Numbered from the stretch's first letter, positions 1 to 9,097 are shown. The stretch: DNA of 64,000 nt from Rhizobium sp. WYJ-E13 (GCF_018987265.1 NZ_CP076853.1:3599501-3663500), one strand, 5' to 3'. The notes: generated from the letters alone by a model not told the origin. Program-made: numbers and translations.

Positions 1-1
1 C

Positions 2-478
2 AGCTTCCTCTTCGGCGACCACACGGTCAACGTCATCGAAACGCCCGGCCACACGGCGGGCCATATCTGCTACCACTTTGTCGACGACAAGCTGCTCTTT
101 GCTGCCGATACGCTTTTTGCGCTCGGCTGTGGCCGCCTGTTCGAACGCCCCGCCGCCGACATGTGGCATTCGCTGCAGAAGCTTGCCGTTCTTCCGGATG
201 AGACCGCCGTCTATTTCGGCCACGAATATACGCTCTCCAACGCCCGTTTCGCGGTCACCATCGATCCGGACAACGAGCGCCTGAAAAGCCGCGCAGCGGA
301 AATCGAGGCATTGCGCGCCGAAGGCAAATTCACCATTCCGACGACGCTGGCGTTCGAAAAAGAAACCAATCCCTTCCTGCGCGCGGCCGATCCGGCCATC
401 CGTCGCAACCTGCTGATGGAAGGCAAGACCAATGAAGAGGTCTTCGCCGAGATCCGCAAGCGCAAGGACAATTTCTAG
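2..478 (+). CDS. gloB: Hydroxyacylglutathione hydrolase (glyoxalase II), C-terminal part
   Basis: This is the 3' part of a glyoxalase II gene; its start lies outside the window. The enzyme hydrolyses S-D-lactoylglutathione to D-lactate and glutathione in methylglyoxal detoxification. The frame is open from base 2. It contains TPGHTAGH, a metal-binding His segment of the metallo-beta-lactamase fold, then a GCGRLFE segment and FGHEYT, which supplies another metal-site His. The C-terminal helical region ([13 protein letters not shown]) is typical of the glutathione-binding domain. It is followed after 3 bases by the cupin gene on the same strand, so the two may be co-transcribed. The truncation is caused only by the window edge. 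Confidence 0.93.
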   Translation, partial: SFLFGDHTVNVIETPGHTAGHICYHFVDDKLLFAADTLFALGCGRLFERPAADMWHSLQKLAVLPDETAVYFGHEYTLSNARFAVTIDPDNERLKSRAAEIEALRAEGKFTIPTTLAFEKETNPFLRAADPAIRRNLLMEGKTNEEVFAEIRKRKDNF

Positions 479-481
479 AGC

Positions 482-919
482 ATGGCCGGCAAAGACCTTA
501 CCCCTGAGATCATCATCCGCGAGCTCGGGATGCAACCCCATCCCGAAGGCGGTTGGTATGTGCAGACCTTTCGCGACAAGAATGGCGGCGAACGCGGCCA
601 TTCGACGGCAATCTATTATCTGCTGGCGAAGGGCCAGCGCTCGCACTGGCACCGCGTGCATGACGCCGCAGAAGCCTGGCACTATTATGCCGGTGCGCCG
701 TTGGCGCTGCATCGTTCCGAAGACGGCAGCCACAGCGAGACGCTGAAGCTCGGCACCGATATTGCTGGCGGCGAGCGGCCGCAGGCAATCATCCCCGCCA
801 ACTGGTGGCAATCGGCCGAGACGCTCGGCGACTATACGCTGGTCGGCTGTACGGTGGCGCCCGGCTTCGAATTCTCGAAATTCGAGATGGCGCCGCCTGA
901 CTGGAAACCCGGCGCTTAA
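482..919 (+). CDS. Cupin_5 (DUF985) family protein
   Basis: This is a 145-aa cytosolic protein of the Cupin_5/DUF985 type. The beta-barrel signature is visible: HPEGGWY near residue 20, then SHWHRVHDAAEAWHYYAG around residues 56-75, with His and Glu residues suited to metal or small-ligand binding. It ends with the family-typical GCTVAPGFEFSKFEMA. The gene begins 3 bases after gloB and its last bases overlap the tail of the opposite-strand DMT transporter by 4 bp. The biochemical role of the family is not established, so no function is assigned beyond the fold. Confidence 0.85.
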   Translation: MAGKDLTPEIIIRELGMQPHPEGGWYVQTFRDKNGGERGHSTAIYYLLAKGQRSHWHRVHDAAEAWHYYAGAPLALHRSEDGSHSETLKLGTDIAGGERPQAIIPANWWQSAETLGDYTLVGCTVAPGFEFSKFEMAPPDWKPGA

Positions 920-1809
920 GCTTGTTCCGCCACCGGCTGCATCTGCGGCTTGCGGCGAAACATTTCTTGCGCTGCCAGCACCGCGCCGCCGGTGATCAGC
1001 AGGCAGGCAAGCACAATACGCCAACTGGGCTCGGCAATGCCGAAGACGGCCAGGATCAGCGTTGAAAGCAGTGGCGCGGCATAACTTGCGGCGCCAAGGA
1101 TCTGAATATCGCCGTTCTTGACCCCGTAATCCCATGCATAAAAGGCTGCGCCGACGGGGAAAAGGCCAAGGCCGACGACGGCAATCCATTCAAAGCCCGC
1201 CTCCGGCCAGACGGTTGTCTCAAGACCCAAATGGCAGATCAGCGAAAGCGCCGACGTCGCAAGGCAGAAGCCGGTGACGACATCAGTCGAAACGGCATCG
1301 AAACGCCGCGTCAGCAGCGAATAACCGGACCATGTGAAGGCGCAGAGAAATGCCGCGCCATAGCCGACGGCATAGGCGCCGTTGAAATCGATGCCGTTAC
1401 GCCCGACGATTAGGAAGGTGCCGCAAAGACCTGCCAGAGCGCCGACGATGTGATACCAGCGCAACCTCTCGCCCGGCAGCAGCGCCGAACCGACCACTAT
1501 CAGCAGCGGCCAGAGATAGGCAATCAATCCTGCCTCGACGGCCGGCGCATTCCTGAGCGCCGTGAAATAGAGGAAGTGATAGCCGAACAGACCGGCAATG
1601 CCCGTGATCCAGACCTTTGCCGGCTGCCTCAGAAGGGCGATGCGCGACGGGTTGAGGATAAGCATGAGAATGCCGGGAATGCTGCCGATGGCAAAGCAGA
1701 TGGCCGAAAGCTGGAACGGCGGCATCTTGCCGGAAGCGGCCGTAAAGAGGGCCAGGAACGACCACATGAGAATGGCCGCAAAACCGATCAACGTCGCTCG
1801 AAGCTTCAC
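916..1809 (-). CDS. DMT-superfamily (EamA) exporter, YddG-like
   Basis: This is a 297-aa inner-membrane protein with about ten hydrophobic helices arranged as two EamA repeats (approximately residues 5-135 and 145-285). The pattern ALRNAPAVEAGLIAYLWPLLIV resembles YddG-type aromatic amino acid/metabolite exporters, but the substrate cannot be read from the sequence. The chosen start is GTG at 1807-1809, preceded by a purine-rich ribosome site (gaggggga). An upstream ATG is out of frame. The 3' end overlaps the convergent cupin gene by 4 bp, leaving no room for a separate terminator. Confidence 0.85.
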   Translation of the reverse strand: MKLRATLIGFAAILMWSFLALFTAASGKMPPFQLSAICFAIGSIPGILMLILNPSRIALLRQPAKVWITGIAGLFGYHFLYFTALRNAPAVEAGLIAYLWPLLIVVGSALLPGERLRWYHIVGALAGLCGTFLIVGRNGIDFNGAYAVGYGAAFLCAFTWSGYSLLTRRFDAVSTDVVTGFCLATSALSLICHLGLETTVWPEAGFEWIAVVGLGLFPVGAAFYAWDYGVKNGDIQILGAASYAAPLLSTLILAVFGIAEPSWRIVLACLLITGGAVLAAQEMFRRKPQMQPVAEQA

Positions 1810-1842
1810 CCATCCCCCTCGCGGAGACTTATGAAAGCTCCG

Positions 1843-2625
1843 TCAGCTGTTCACGCGGCCGTACTTCACAGCCGTGATCGTCACCGTCCCGTATTCCGTG
1901 GGAATGCGGACGTAGACCGGAGCATATACATTTGCCGCCTGCGCCTTGGCAAACCAGATTTCCATGCGGTTGCTCTTGCTGAGGTAGACGAGATCCTTAC
2001 GTCCCTTCTTGTAGCCGGAGCGCGGAATGAAGCGCACGCCGCAGACGGTCGCCTTGCCCTTGAACCCATCGGTCGAGAAATCTTCATCGCCCTTCGGCGA
2101 AAGCACAAGGTCCATGCGCGTCTCACCGTCGAATATCGGCAGCTTCTGTGAACAGACATCGGTATCGCCGGTGAAGATGAGGCCCGAGATCGGGTCGAGC
2201 ACGGCGCGCATATCCCCCTGCGTTACCGGAATCCATTCCTTCGGCCGGCGCGGCTCCGGTGTAGTGGTGGCCGAAACGATATTGCCGTTGCGGTAGCTGA
2301 CCTCGTAGGTGCGAACCTTTTTGCCGGTCTTGTAATAGAGGACATATTTTGCCGCCTGCAGCCGGTCATTGCGTACCATCCCGGTAACGCTGGTCTTGGC
2401 CAGGATATCGGTGACGAGATCGGCAAGCCCGGCCGATTTGATGTCGCCGTCGATTTTGTAGCTGTGATCGTCTTCGATCTTGGTGAGAAAGGCCGCCCGC
2501 GCGATCGTCAGGCCGGCAAGGGCTACCCTGTACTCCGTACGGTGCTGTACTTCGCTTGCACCGGCCGGCAGGGCCAGAAGCGCCGCAAATGCCGAAACTA
2601 AAATCCGTCTGCCCAGATGAGCCAT
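1843..2625 (-). CDS. DUF3108 secreted protein
   Basis: This is a 260-aa protein with a clear Sec signal peptide: MAHLGRR, then a hydrophobic stretch ending at PAGASEV, with predicted cleavage near residue 24. The mature part is beta-rich and matches DUF3108, a family of periplasmic or outer-membrane-associated proteins of unknown function. Recognisable segments are YRVALAGLTIARA near the N terminus and VYVRIPTEYGTVTITAVKYGRV at the end. It is transcribed away from rpmB. I recall this pairing as common in rhizobia, but there is no obvious functional link. The start is ATG at 2623-2625. Confidence 0.8.
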   Translation of the reverse strand: MAHLGRRILVSAFAALLALPAGASEVQHRTEYRVALAGLTIARAAFLTKIEDDHSYKIDGDIKSAGLADLVTDILAKTSVTGMVRNDRLQAAKYVLYYKTGKKVRTYEVSYRNGNIVSATTTPEPRRPKEWIPVTQGDMRAVLDPISGLIFTGDTDVCSQKLPIFDGETRMDLVLSPKGDEDFSTDGFKGKATVCGVRFIPRSGYKKGRKDLVYLSKSNRMEIWFAKAQAANVYAPVYVRIPTEYGTVTITAVKYGRVNS

Positions 2626-2744
2626 GGTGAGAGCCTTGTCCTGCCGGGCCGCTTGCGCCCTTGCACTACGGTCTATACTCCTGCCGCATTGCTAAGAAAA
2701 CAGCAGCTTTTTGACAGAATTGCGGGAAAGGCCAAGGTTTTGGC

Positions 2745-2773
2745 TTGACGCGCGCGACCGGTCTGACTATAGA
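2745..2773 (+). promoter_or_regulatory. Sigma-70-type promoter of rpmB
   Basis: A -35 TTGACG (2745-2750) and a -10 TATAGA (2768-2773) are separated by 17 bases, a near-consensus vegetative promoter. It lies about 95 bases before the rpmB start, giving a leader of roughly 85-90 nt. It is the strongest housekeeping promoter I see in the window and suits a ribosomal protein gene. Confidence 0.7.
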
Positions 2774-2867
2774 ACCGCAACTTTCCAATCATGGCCTGTT
2801 GGATTGCGCAGTCGGTTGTTGCCGGACTGTCCTTCAATGGCCCGAGAAAAACAAGAATAGGTGTTCC

Positions 2868-3164
2868 ATGTCCCGCATGTGCGAATTGACCGGCAAGGCA
2901 GTCCTGACTGGTAACAATGTCAGCCATGCCAACAACAAGACCAAGCGCCGGTTCCTCCCGAACCTGTGTCAGGTTACGCTGATCTCCGACGCGCTCGGCC
3001 AGCGTTACCGTCTTCGCGTTTCGGCTGCTGCTCTTCGTTCCGTCGAGCATCGTGGCGGCCTAGATGCCTTCCTTTTGAAAGCAAACGAAGGCGAACTTTC
3101 GATGCGCGCCCGTCTGCTGCGTCGCCAGATCGTCAAGAAGACTGCTGAAGTGGCTGCTGCCTAA
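2868..3164 (+). CDS. rpmB: 50S ribosomal protein L28
   Basis: This is a 98-aa basic ribosomal protein. It opens with [20 protein letters not shown], the standard L28 N terminus, followed by [10 protein letters not shown] and a C-terminal [12 protein letters not shown]. The alphaproteobacterial form is longer than the roughly 78-aa E. coli protein, as seen here. The ATG at 2868 is chosen because the conserved MSRxCELTGK sequence starts there; the open frame further upstream has no homology signal. The gene is transcribed alone, with its own promoter upstream and a stem-loop terminator 30 bases downstream. Confidence 0.97.
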   Translation: MSRMCELTGKAVLTGNNVSHANNKTKRRFLPNLCQVTLISDALGQRYRLRVSAAALRSVEHRGGLDAFLLKANEGELSMRARLLRRQIVKKTAEVAAA

Positions 3165-3193
3165 GCTTCGGAAAACGTCCTTCTAAAGCTTTG

Positions 3194-3229
3194 AAAGGCT
3201 TGCACGGATAATACCCGGACAAGCCTTTT
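3194..3229 (+). terminator. Rho-independent terminator after rpmB
   Basis: A 9-bp stem (aaaggcttg at 3194-3202 with caagccttt at 3220-3228) is followed by a T-rich stretch, 30 bases after the rpmB stop codon. A second hairpin at 3237-3260 follows and may assist or belong to the next gene's leader. Confidence 0.7.
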
Positions 3230-3236
3230 GCTTTGC

Positions 3237-3300
3237 CAGGCTGGCCATAGGTCCAGCCTGAAATTTTTACTCGAACTGGTGGCATCACCCAGGATAAAAA
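3237..3300 (+). promoter_or_regulatory. Possible structured leader of the queuosine-precursor transporter gene
   Basis: An 8-bp perfect hairpin (caggctgg 3237-3244 with ccagcctg 3253-3260) is followed by an AT-rich link. A second, bulged hairpin (ctggtg 3276-3281 with cacccag 3286-3292) overlaps the ribosome-binding AGGA just before the ATG at 3302. The arrangement could hide the ribosome site. The first hairpin could equally be a second rpmB terminator. It does not match the preQ1 riboswitch patterns I know. Confidence 0.3.
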
Positions 3301-3301
3301 A

Positions 3302-3937
3302 ATGCTGACGACCCGCTATACCCTTATCTATGTCGCGCTGATGACGCTCGTCGTCGTCGCCTCCAACTTCCTCGTTCAGTTTCCACTGAACGCGACGGTC
3401 GCCGGCATCAATCTCGCCGACATTCTCACCTGGGGCGCCTTCTCCTATCCGATCGCCTTCCTGATCACCGACCTGACGAACCGCCAGTTCGGCCCGCAGG
3501 CTGCGCGCAAGGTGGTTTTCGCCGGCTTTGTCGTTGGTGTCGCGCTTTCTTTCTTCACCGCGGTGCCGCGTATCGCGATCGCCTCCGGCTCGGCCTATCT
3601 CGCCGGCCAGCTTCTCGATATCGCCGTCTTCAACCACCTGCGCCGTCAGGCTTGGTGGCGCGCGCCGCTCGTCGGCTCGCTGATCGGCTCGGCGCTGGAT
3701 ACCGTGATGTTCTTTTCGCTGTCCTTCGCCGCCTTCTTCGTCTTCCTCGGCCCGAACGAGCCCTTCGCGCTGGAAAATGCGCCGATCTTCGGCATTCTCT
3801 CGACGGAAGCTCCGCGCTGGATCTCCTGGGCACTCGGCGATTTCGCGGTAAAGATGCTTGTCGGCCTGGTGATGTTGCTGCCCTATGGCGCGCTCATGAA
3901 CGTGCTGCGCCCAATGCAATCCGCTCCGGCGCGGTAA
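3302..3937 (+). CDS. yhhQ: Queuosine precursor transporter (VUT family)
   Basis: This is a 211-aa inner-membrane protein with about six transmembrane helices. It matches the YhhQ/VUT family, which imports preQ0/preQ1 for queuosine tRNA modification. Family hallmarks are YPIAFLITDLTNRQFGPQAARKVV (loop after helix 2) and GSALDTVMFFSLSF. The start ATG at 3302 has an AGGAT ribosome site 6 bases upstream. It stands alone between rpmB and a repeat-rich intergenic region. Regulation by queuine precursors is plausible but not shown. Confidence 0.9.
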   Translation: MLTTRYTLIYVALMTLVVVASNFLVQFPLNATVAGINLADILTWGAFSYPIAFLITDLTNRQFGPQAARKVVFAGFVVGVALSFFTAVPRIAIASGSAYLAGQLLDIAVFNHLRRQAWWRAPLVGSLIGSALDTVMFFSLSFAAFFVFLGPNEPFALENAPIFGILSTEAPRWISWALGDFAVKMLVGLVMLLPYGALMNVLRPMQSAPAR

Positions 3938-4051
3938 ACACCGTCCGCATCCGGCCTCGGATCGGAATCTTCGCATTCCCCACCTTGCTTCTCGCCTTGG
4001 ATGGAGATCATTTCTGGTCGAGCGACCCAGGAAAACGCTCAGACCATGAAT

Positions 4052-4097
4052 GTTGGGCGGGCTGGCTGCAGACCTTGCTGCAGCCAGCCCGCCCAAC
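4052..4097. repeat. Perfect 20-bp inverted repeat (46 bases in total)
   Basis: Arms at 4052-4071 and 4078-4097 are perfectly complementary over 20 bp, around a 6-base loop (accttg). The stem is very G+C-rich. It sits 115 bases after yhhQ and about 40 bases before a mosaic palindromic repeat. No T-run follows, so it is not a classical terminator. It may be a processing or extragenic palindromic element. Confidence 0.75.
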
Positions 4098-4135
4098 CAA
4101 TGGCAACGCCAACCGCAGGTCTCACGACGACTACA

Positions 4136-4238
4136 GCATCGGCCCGAAAATCGGAATCGATTTTCGGAAAGCCTGATGCGTAGTTTCAAAGAGTTAGGGC
4201 GTCCTTTGTTCGTCCGAATGGACGCACAAAGGACGCCC
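4136..4238. repeat. Mosaic intergenic palindromic element (RIME-like)
   Basis: Two palindromic modules lie side by side. Module 1 is GCATC ... GATGC (4136-4179) enclosing a 10-bp inner stem CCGAAAATCG / CGATTTTCGG. Module 2 is a 19-bp stem with one mismatch (4197-4215 with 4220-4238). This matches my memory of a repeat scattered through Rhizobium intergenic regions, the Rhizobium-specific intergenic mosaic elements. The second module overlaps the 3' end of the neighbouring P-loop gene. Confidence 0.65.
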
Positions 4239-4778
4239 TGCCATGATCGCCGGGTGGCTCAGCACCTCCGCAACGAGCTCTCCGACAGGCCGTGATGAAT
4301 CGAGCCGCAAGATCGGCCTTGTCAGCGTTTTCAGCCACTCCTCATGCCCGACGAGACTTCGACGTTCCGGTCCCGCCGTATCGTAGCTCTCTGCCCATTC
4401 CATGAATTCGCGACTTTTCGCCGCCATGTCACCACCAGGCCTGATCCTGTCGCCGTAACGCTCCTCCTCGCGCTTACAGATGCGCTTCATACGCGTCGTG
4501 GGATCGATCCTCAGAAAGACCACCAGATCGTAAAGCGGCTCGAATTCCGCGCCCCATTTCATTGCCGAGCCGGAAAGCACCCAGCCGACATGAGGCAACG
4601 CTTCTTGCCTGAGCATCGCGATACGCGCCCCAACCTCGCGCGGCGTCGTAAAGGGCGGATCGGTCGGCATCCAGAAGAAATCGTCGGTATCGAGATGACG
4701 GATGCCAAGCGTTTCAGCCAGCGCCAGGCCGAGCGTGGACGTGCCGGAACCCGAGGCTCCCGTGATATGGATGTGCAT
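4194..4778 (-). CDS. Small P-loop NTPase, adenylate-kinase-like
   Basis: This is a 194-aa cytosolic P-loop protein starting MHIHITGASGSGTSTLG; GASGSGTS is the Walker A motif at residues 7-14. A DTDDFFW segment near residue 36 and an arginine-rich LID-like stretch (RMKRICKREEERYGDR) around residues 97-113 resemble small adenylate or shikimate kinase-like enzymes of unknown substrate. Translation runs through the second module of the mosaic repeat, so the last 14 residues and the stop codon come from repeat DNA. The native C terminus was probably different. The gene is transcribed alone. Confidence 0.75.
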   Translation of the reverse strand: MHIHITGASGSGTSTLGLALAETLGIRHLDTDDFFWMPTDPPFTTPREVGARIAMLRQEALPHVGWVLSGSAMKWGAEFEPLYDLVVFLRIDPTTRMKRICKREEERYGDRIRPGGDMAAKSREFMEWAESYDTAGPERRSLVGHEEWLKTLTRPILRLDSSRPVGELVAEVLSHPAIMAGRPLCVHSDEQRTP

Positions 4779-4857
4779 GATACGCTCTCTTAAAGGGTGA
4801 TATCCGCGAAGGGACGGACCGGATAGCGCAGAGTTATGACAGCCGTTCGACGGCCAT

Positions 4858-5856
4858 TCAATCGACCAGCCGGAACTCCAGCATCAGATTGCGCTGCAGG
4901 ATGGAGTGATTGTCGTCCGACACTAGAACGACATGCGTCGTGCCATCGGCTGCCTGGAAGGCATCGAACCCTTCCATATTGTCGATATTGTAATTGAAAT
5001 TGCCCTCGACGAGCAACTCGCCGTTCACGATGGCGCCCGGCTTGACGTCCGCACCCTTGATGCGGCGAATGCGCATGCCGATGCCTTCGGCCATGTTGAA
5101 GCGCCGCTCCAGAAGAAGCAGGTCGCCACCCGGCAGGAAGGCACCATCAGTTACATCGAAGCTGCCATCCTTCTCGACCGTGAACTGCCCCTTCAGTGGC
5201 CCGTCCAGAATAGCCGCAAGCCGGTTGCCGTCTTCGTCGAGACTGCGCTCCGCCACGATTACGGGCGCGCCTTTCAGCGGACTCGAGGCAGGGGCCACGA
5301 CAACAGTTTCAATGCCGCGGTTTGCCCGCATCTCGTCGCGGGGAATGAGGATCCCGACCGTCGACAGGGATCGCGAGTCGAGAAAACCGGGGTCCGGATA
5401 GACGTCGACGCGATGGTCCTGCTCGAAGGAGACGAGAATCCGGTCGCCATCCAACGCGAGGCCTTCCGCATCCATGTGGCCCTTGCCCTCATAGGTCCGG
5501 CCGACGCGATCCCGCATCGGCGTGATCTCGACGCCCGTAAGGCCCGACAGCCTGCCCTTGGCGTCGCGTTCGATGCTGCCGGTCAGCCAGTGCCCGGTAT
5601 CGAGAACGCCGACGAAACCCTTGCCGTCAGGCCGCATGCGGATGGAGGAAAGCGAGCCGAAGAGCGAATTGCTCGACACCATCTCCAGCCCGCCGATAAA
5701 TTCCAAGGGGCCGAAGCGGATTTCGTTACGGCCGATATGGAAATCCGAAATCTGCCGGCTGATGATCTTTGCGGGCTCGCCCCCACAAGCGCCAGACAAC
5801 CCTGTCACGAGGCCAAGGACGACCAGGGCCGCACGAGACAGATTTCCAAACGCCAT
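4858..5856 (-). CDS. Esterase-like activity of phytase family protein, lipoprotein or secreted
   Basis: This is a 332-aa exported protein. The N terminus has a hydrophobic segment followed by LSGAC, which could be a lipobox (Cys near residue 24) or a Sec cleavage region. The mature part matches the phytase-like esterase/beta-propeller family: SLFGSLSSIRMRPDG, DTGHWLTGSI, a MDAEGLALDG segment and DNMEGFDAF near the C terminus. These repeated acidic loops are typical of calcium-binding propellers. It lies 23 bases downstream of cobT on the same strand and may be read from the cobST transcript, without evidence for a role in B12 synthesis. Confidence 0.75.
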   Translation of the reverse strand: MAFGNLSRAALVVLGLVTGLSGACGGEPAKIISRQISDFHIGRNEIRFGPLEFIGGLEMVSSNSLFGSLSSIRMRPDGKGFVGVLDTGHWLTGSIERDAKGRLSGLTGVEITPMRDRVGRTYEGKGHMDAEGLALDGDRILVSFEQDHRVDVYPDPGFLDSRSLSTVGILIPRDEMRANRGIETVVVAPASSPLKGAPVIVAERSLDEDGNRLAAILDGPLKGQFTVEKDGSFDVTDGAFLPGGDLLLLERRFNMAEGIGMRIRRIKGADVKPGAIVNGELLVEGNFNYNIDNMEGFDAFQAADGTTHVVLVSDDNHSILQRNLMLEFRLVD

Positions 5857-5879
5857 GCGGAAGTTTCCCCGAGACTGTA

Positions 5880-7781
5880 TCAGCCCGCGCGGCGCAGGCG
5901 ACCACCGCGCGGCTGTGCGGCATGATCCTCGAACAGTTCGGCAAGCTGTTCGGTCATGGCGCCGGCAAGCTCGTCCGCATCGACGATTGTCACGGCGCGG
6001 CGATAGTAACGCGTCACGTCATGACCGATGCCGATTGCCAAAAGCTCGACCGGAGAACGAGTCTCGATCTGCTCGATCACGGCGCGCAGATGCCGTTCCA
6101 GATAATTGCCCGGATTGACCGACAGCGTGGAATCATCGACCGGCGCACCATCGGAAATCATCATCAGGATACGACGCTGCTCACGGCGGGCAAGCAAGCG
6201 GTTATGCGCCCAGATCAGTGCCTCGCCGTCGATATTTTCCTTGAGCAGGCCTTCGCGCATCATCAGGCCGAGATTGGGCCGTACACGCCGCCACGGGGCA
6301 TCGGCCGACTTGTAGATGATGTGACGCAGGTCGTTGAGCCGACCCGGCGTCTGCGGCTTGCCATTGGCAAGCCAGTTTTCGCGTGCCTGACCACCCTTCC
6401 ACGCCTTGGTCGTGAAGCCGAGGATCTCGACCTTGACGCCGCAGCGCTCCAGCGTGCGCGCCAGGATATCGGCACAGGTGGCGGCAACCGTGATCGGTCG
6501 GCCGCGCATGGAGCCGGAATTGTCGATCAGCAGGGTCACGACCGTATCGCGGAACTGCGTATCGCGCTCCATCTTGAAGGAGAGCGGTTGCGTCGGATCG
6601 ATGATGATTCGCTGCAGGCGGGCCGTATCGAGATAGCCTTCCTCGAGATCGAAATCCCAGGAACGGTTCTGCTGCGCCATCAGCTTGCGCTGCAGGCGGT
6701 TGGCGAGACGGCCGACAGCACCCTGAAGATGCGCCAGCTGCTTGTCGAGGAAAGCGCGCAGGCGTTCCAGTTCGGCGGCATCGCACAGCTCTTCGGCGGT
6801 AATGATCTCGTCGAATTCCTCTGTATAGATGTGGTAATCGACCTTTTCGTTGAAATCGGCAAACGGCGTATTCGGACGGCGGGTCTCGCCCGGTGTCTCG
6901 GAATCGTCGTCGCCTTCTTCCATCATGTCGTCGTCGGAGATTTCGGCGCCTTCGGTCTCGCCGTCCTCCATTTGCTCGTCGGCGACTTCGCTGTCCTCGA
7001 CGGGGGCCGCATCGCTGCCGGCATCCTCGTCGATCTCGTCCTCGTTCTGCTCGTCGCCCGTCGGCTGATCATCCTCGTTGGACTGATCGTCGGAGTCCGG
7101 ATCGCTGTCGTCATCCCCGTATTCCTCGGCCATTTCCATGGCCGAGAGCACATTGCGGATGACCTTCGAGAAGGCCTGCTGGTCGTTGATGACGCCGGAG
7201 AGATTGTCGAGTTCGCTGCCGGCCTTTTCCTGGATAAAAGAACGCCAGAGATCGAGCACCTTGCCGGCGGAAGCGGGCGGCTTCTGGCCGGTGAGCTTCT
7301 CGCGCACCATCATCGCCACAGCCTCACCGATCGGCGCGTCTTCCTGCCGCTCGATGCCGGTGAAATTCGCCTTGGCGTATTTCTCCTCGGTCATGGAGCG
7401 CAGGTTCGCGGCCACGCCCTCCATGCGCAACGCGCCGATCGATTCCACGCGCGCCTGCTCGACGGCGTCGAAGATCACGCGGGCATCCGAGCCCTGTGGC
7501 GCCATGGTGGAATGCACCTTCTCGTCATGGCAGGCGATGCGGAGCGCCATGGAATCGCCAAGGCCGCGCGTCACCGCCAGCTCATGCGCTGTCGGACGCT
7601 TGGAAAGCTCCGGCAGGCGGATTCGCTCACCCGTCATGCCCGGACGCTCGTTGGCGAAAGTGACCTCCACCTCGGCATCACCAGCGATAGCGCGTACGGA
7701 ACCGGTTATTGCCCGGCGCAACGGTTCGACATCAACGGGCGCACCAGGCTTTGCTTTCGAATTGTCTCCGCGAGCTGCCAT
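5880..7781 (-). CDS. cobT: Cobaltochelatase subunit CobT
   Basis: This is a 633-aa subunit of the aerobic (CobNST) cobaltochelatase, which inserts cobalt into hydrogenobyrinate a,c-diamide in vitamin B12 synthesis. The N-terminal domain is followed by a long acidic linker (about residues 219-298, mostly Asp and Glu). A C-terminal von Willebrand A domain then carries the MIDAS motif DNSGS at residues 420-424. CobT forms an AAA+ chaperone-like complex with CobS. The gene starts 12 bases after cobS on the same strand, so the two form an operon. The length is normal for the family. The strong acidic-linker bias is expected and not a sign of transfer. Confidence 0.96.
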   Translation of the reverse strand: MAARGDNSKAKPGAPVDVEPLRRAITGSVRAIAGDAEVEVTFANERPGMTGERIRLPELSKRPTAHELAVTRGLGDSMALRIACHDEKVHSTMAPQGSDARVIFDAVEQARVESIGALRMEGVAANLRSMTEEKYAKANFTGIERQEDAPIGEAVAMMVREKLTGQKPPASAGKVLDLWRSFIQEKAGSELDNLSGVINDQQAFSKVIRNVLSAMEMAEEYGDDDSDPDSDDQSNEDDQPTGDEQNEDEIDEDAGSDAAPVEDSEVADEQMEDGETEGAEISDDDMMEEGDDDSETPGETRRPNTPFADFNEKVDYHIYTEEFDEIITAEELCDAAELERLRAFLDKQLAHLQGAVGRLANRLQRKLMAQQNRSWDFDLEEGYLDTARLQRIIIDPTQPLSFKMERDTQFRDTVVTLLIDNSGSMRGRPITVAATCADILARTLERCGVKVEILGFTTKAWKGGQARENWLANGKPQTPGRLNDLRHIIYKSADAPWRRVRPNLGLMMREGLLKENIDGEALIWAHNRLLARREQRRILMMISDGAPVDDSTLSVNPGNYLERHLRAVIEQIETRSPVELLAIGIGHDVTRYYRRAVTIVDADELAGAMTEQLAELFEDHAAQPRGGRLRRAG

Positions 7782-7793
7782 GATCGACTGGCC

Positions 7794-8786
7794 TCAAGCC
7801 CCCAGCACGATGTTGGCAGCGCTTTCCTTCAGCTCCACGCCAAAGGCGCGCTGATAGTGCTCGGCCACCAGCGGGCGCTCCAGTTCGTCGCACTTGTTGA
7901 GGAAAGTGACGCGGAAGGCGAAGGCGATATCGCCGAAGATCTCGGCATTCTCGGCCCAGGTGATGACGGTACGCGGGCTCATGACGGTCGAGAGGTCACC
8001 GTTCATGAACGAAGCGCGCGTCAGATCGGCAACGCGGACCATCTTGGAAACCGTATCGCGGCCTTCCTTGTCCTTGCCGAAGCTCTTCACCTTGGCGGCG
8101 ATGATATTCACTTCGTGATCATGCGGCAGATAGTTCAGCGTCGAGACGATCGACCAGCGGTCCATCTGCGCCTGATTGATCTGCTGCGTGCCGTGATAGA
8201 GGCCGGTCGTATCGCCGAGGCCGATCGTGTTGGCGGTCGCAAACAGGCGGAAGGCCGGGTGAGGACGGATGACGCGGCTCTGGTCGAGCAGCGTCAGGCG
8301 GCCGGACGATTCCAGCACGCGCTGGATGACGAACATCACATCCGGGCGGCCGGCGTCGTATTCGTCGAAGACGAGCGCGACGTTGTGCTGGTAGGCCCAG
8401 GGCAGAATGCCATCCTTGAATTCGGTGACCTGCAGCCCGTCCTTGACGACGATCGCATCCTTGCCGACGAGATCGATACGGCTGACATGGCTGTCGAGGT
8501 TTATACGCACGCACGGCCAGTTGAGGCGCGCGGCGACCTGCTCGATATGCGAAGACTTGCCCGTGCCATGGTAGCCGGAGATCATCACGCGTCGGTTATG
8601 GGCAAAGCCGGCGAGGATCGCGAGCGTCGTCTCGCGGTCGAAGAGATAGTCGGTGTCGAGATCCGGAACATAGGCGTCGCCCTTGCTGTAGGCGGGAACG
8701 CGGATGTCGGAATCGATGCCGAAGACCTCCCGGACCGAAACGGTGGTGTCGGGCAGTTCGGAAATATCAAGGTCAATCTTGCTCAT
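7794..8786 (-). CDS. cobS: Cobaltochelatase subunit CobS (AAA+ ATPase)
   Basis: This is a 330-aa AAA+ ATPase partner of CobT in the cobalt chelatase. Walker [10 protein letters not shown] is at residues 71-79 and Walker B ALVFDEYD at 137-144. [10 protein letters not shown] lies in the sensor region. The ATG at 8784-8786 gives the family-typical [10 protein letters not shown] terminus and sits 5 bases from a GGAG ribosome site. The adjacent ATG 3 bases upstream and an in-frame start at 8813 are less likely. It heads the cobS-cobT operon; the third subunit, CobN, is not in this window. Confidence 0.96.
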   Translation of the reverse strand: MSKIDLDISELPDTTVSVREVFGIDSDIRVPAYSKGDAYVPDLDTDYLFDRETTLAILAGFAHNRRVMISGYHGTGKSSHIEQVAARLNWPCVRINLDSHVSRIDLVGKDAIVVKDGLQVTEFKDGILPWAYQHNVALVFDEYDAGRPDVMFVIQRVLESSGRLTLLDQSRVIRPHPAFRLFATANTIGLGDTTGLYHGTQQINQAQMDRWSIVSTLNYLPHDHEVNIIAAKVKSFGKDKEGRDTVSKMVRVADLTRASFMNGDLSTVMSPRTVITWAENAEIFGDIAFAFRVTFLNKCDELERPLVAEHYQRAFGVELKESAANIVLGA

Positions 8787-9097
8787 CATGTCTCCAAGGC
8801 GGGTGACGGCCACCCGACCACACTATCTCAGCCATTGCGCAACCATGGTGCCGCAGTCTTTGGTCCGCGTTCTTCCAAGGTCGGAACGTCGGCGATACTT
8901 CTCCGGGACTGAAACGAAACCTCGGCGGGATAATGACCGCTGGCGAGCATTCTTGAAAGAGTCCCAGACAAGAAACGCCGCGTCCGGAAGGTCGGCAGAG
9001 GCAATGTCGGGAAAACACGCAAATATATGCCGCGGTTGCCTGCGGCCTCAGCCGATGTGGACCATACCCGATTGAAGCTTAAGAGCAAGGACGGGAA
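8787..9097. other. Intergenic region between cobS and a J-domain gene
   Basis: This stretch of about 310 bases should hold the minus-strand cobS promoter. I see no convincing gene, riboswitch (in particular no recognisable cobalamin B12 box) or strong hairpin. Short open frames here lack a ribosome site and homology. Confidence 0.5.

Noticed and set aside
3161..4189. Long minus-strand open frame of 342 codons
   Set aside because: It is antisense to yhhQ, is Arg/Glu-rich and low-complexity, and crosses the inverted repeats. YhhQ on the plus strand is a clear family member.
5769..8912. Plus-strand open frame of 1047 codons
   Set aside because: It is the mirror of cobT and cobS, which have all catalytic motifs on the minus strand. 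Long antisense frames are common in G+C-rich DNA.
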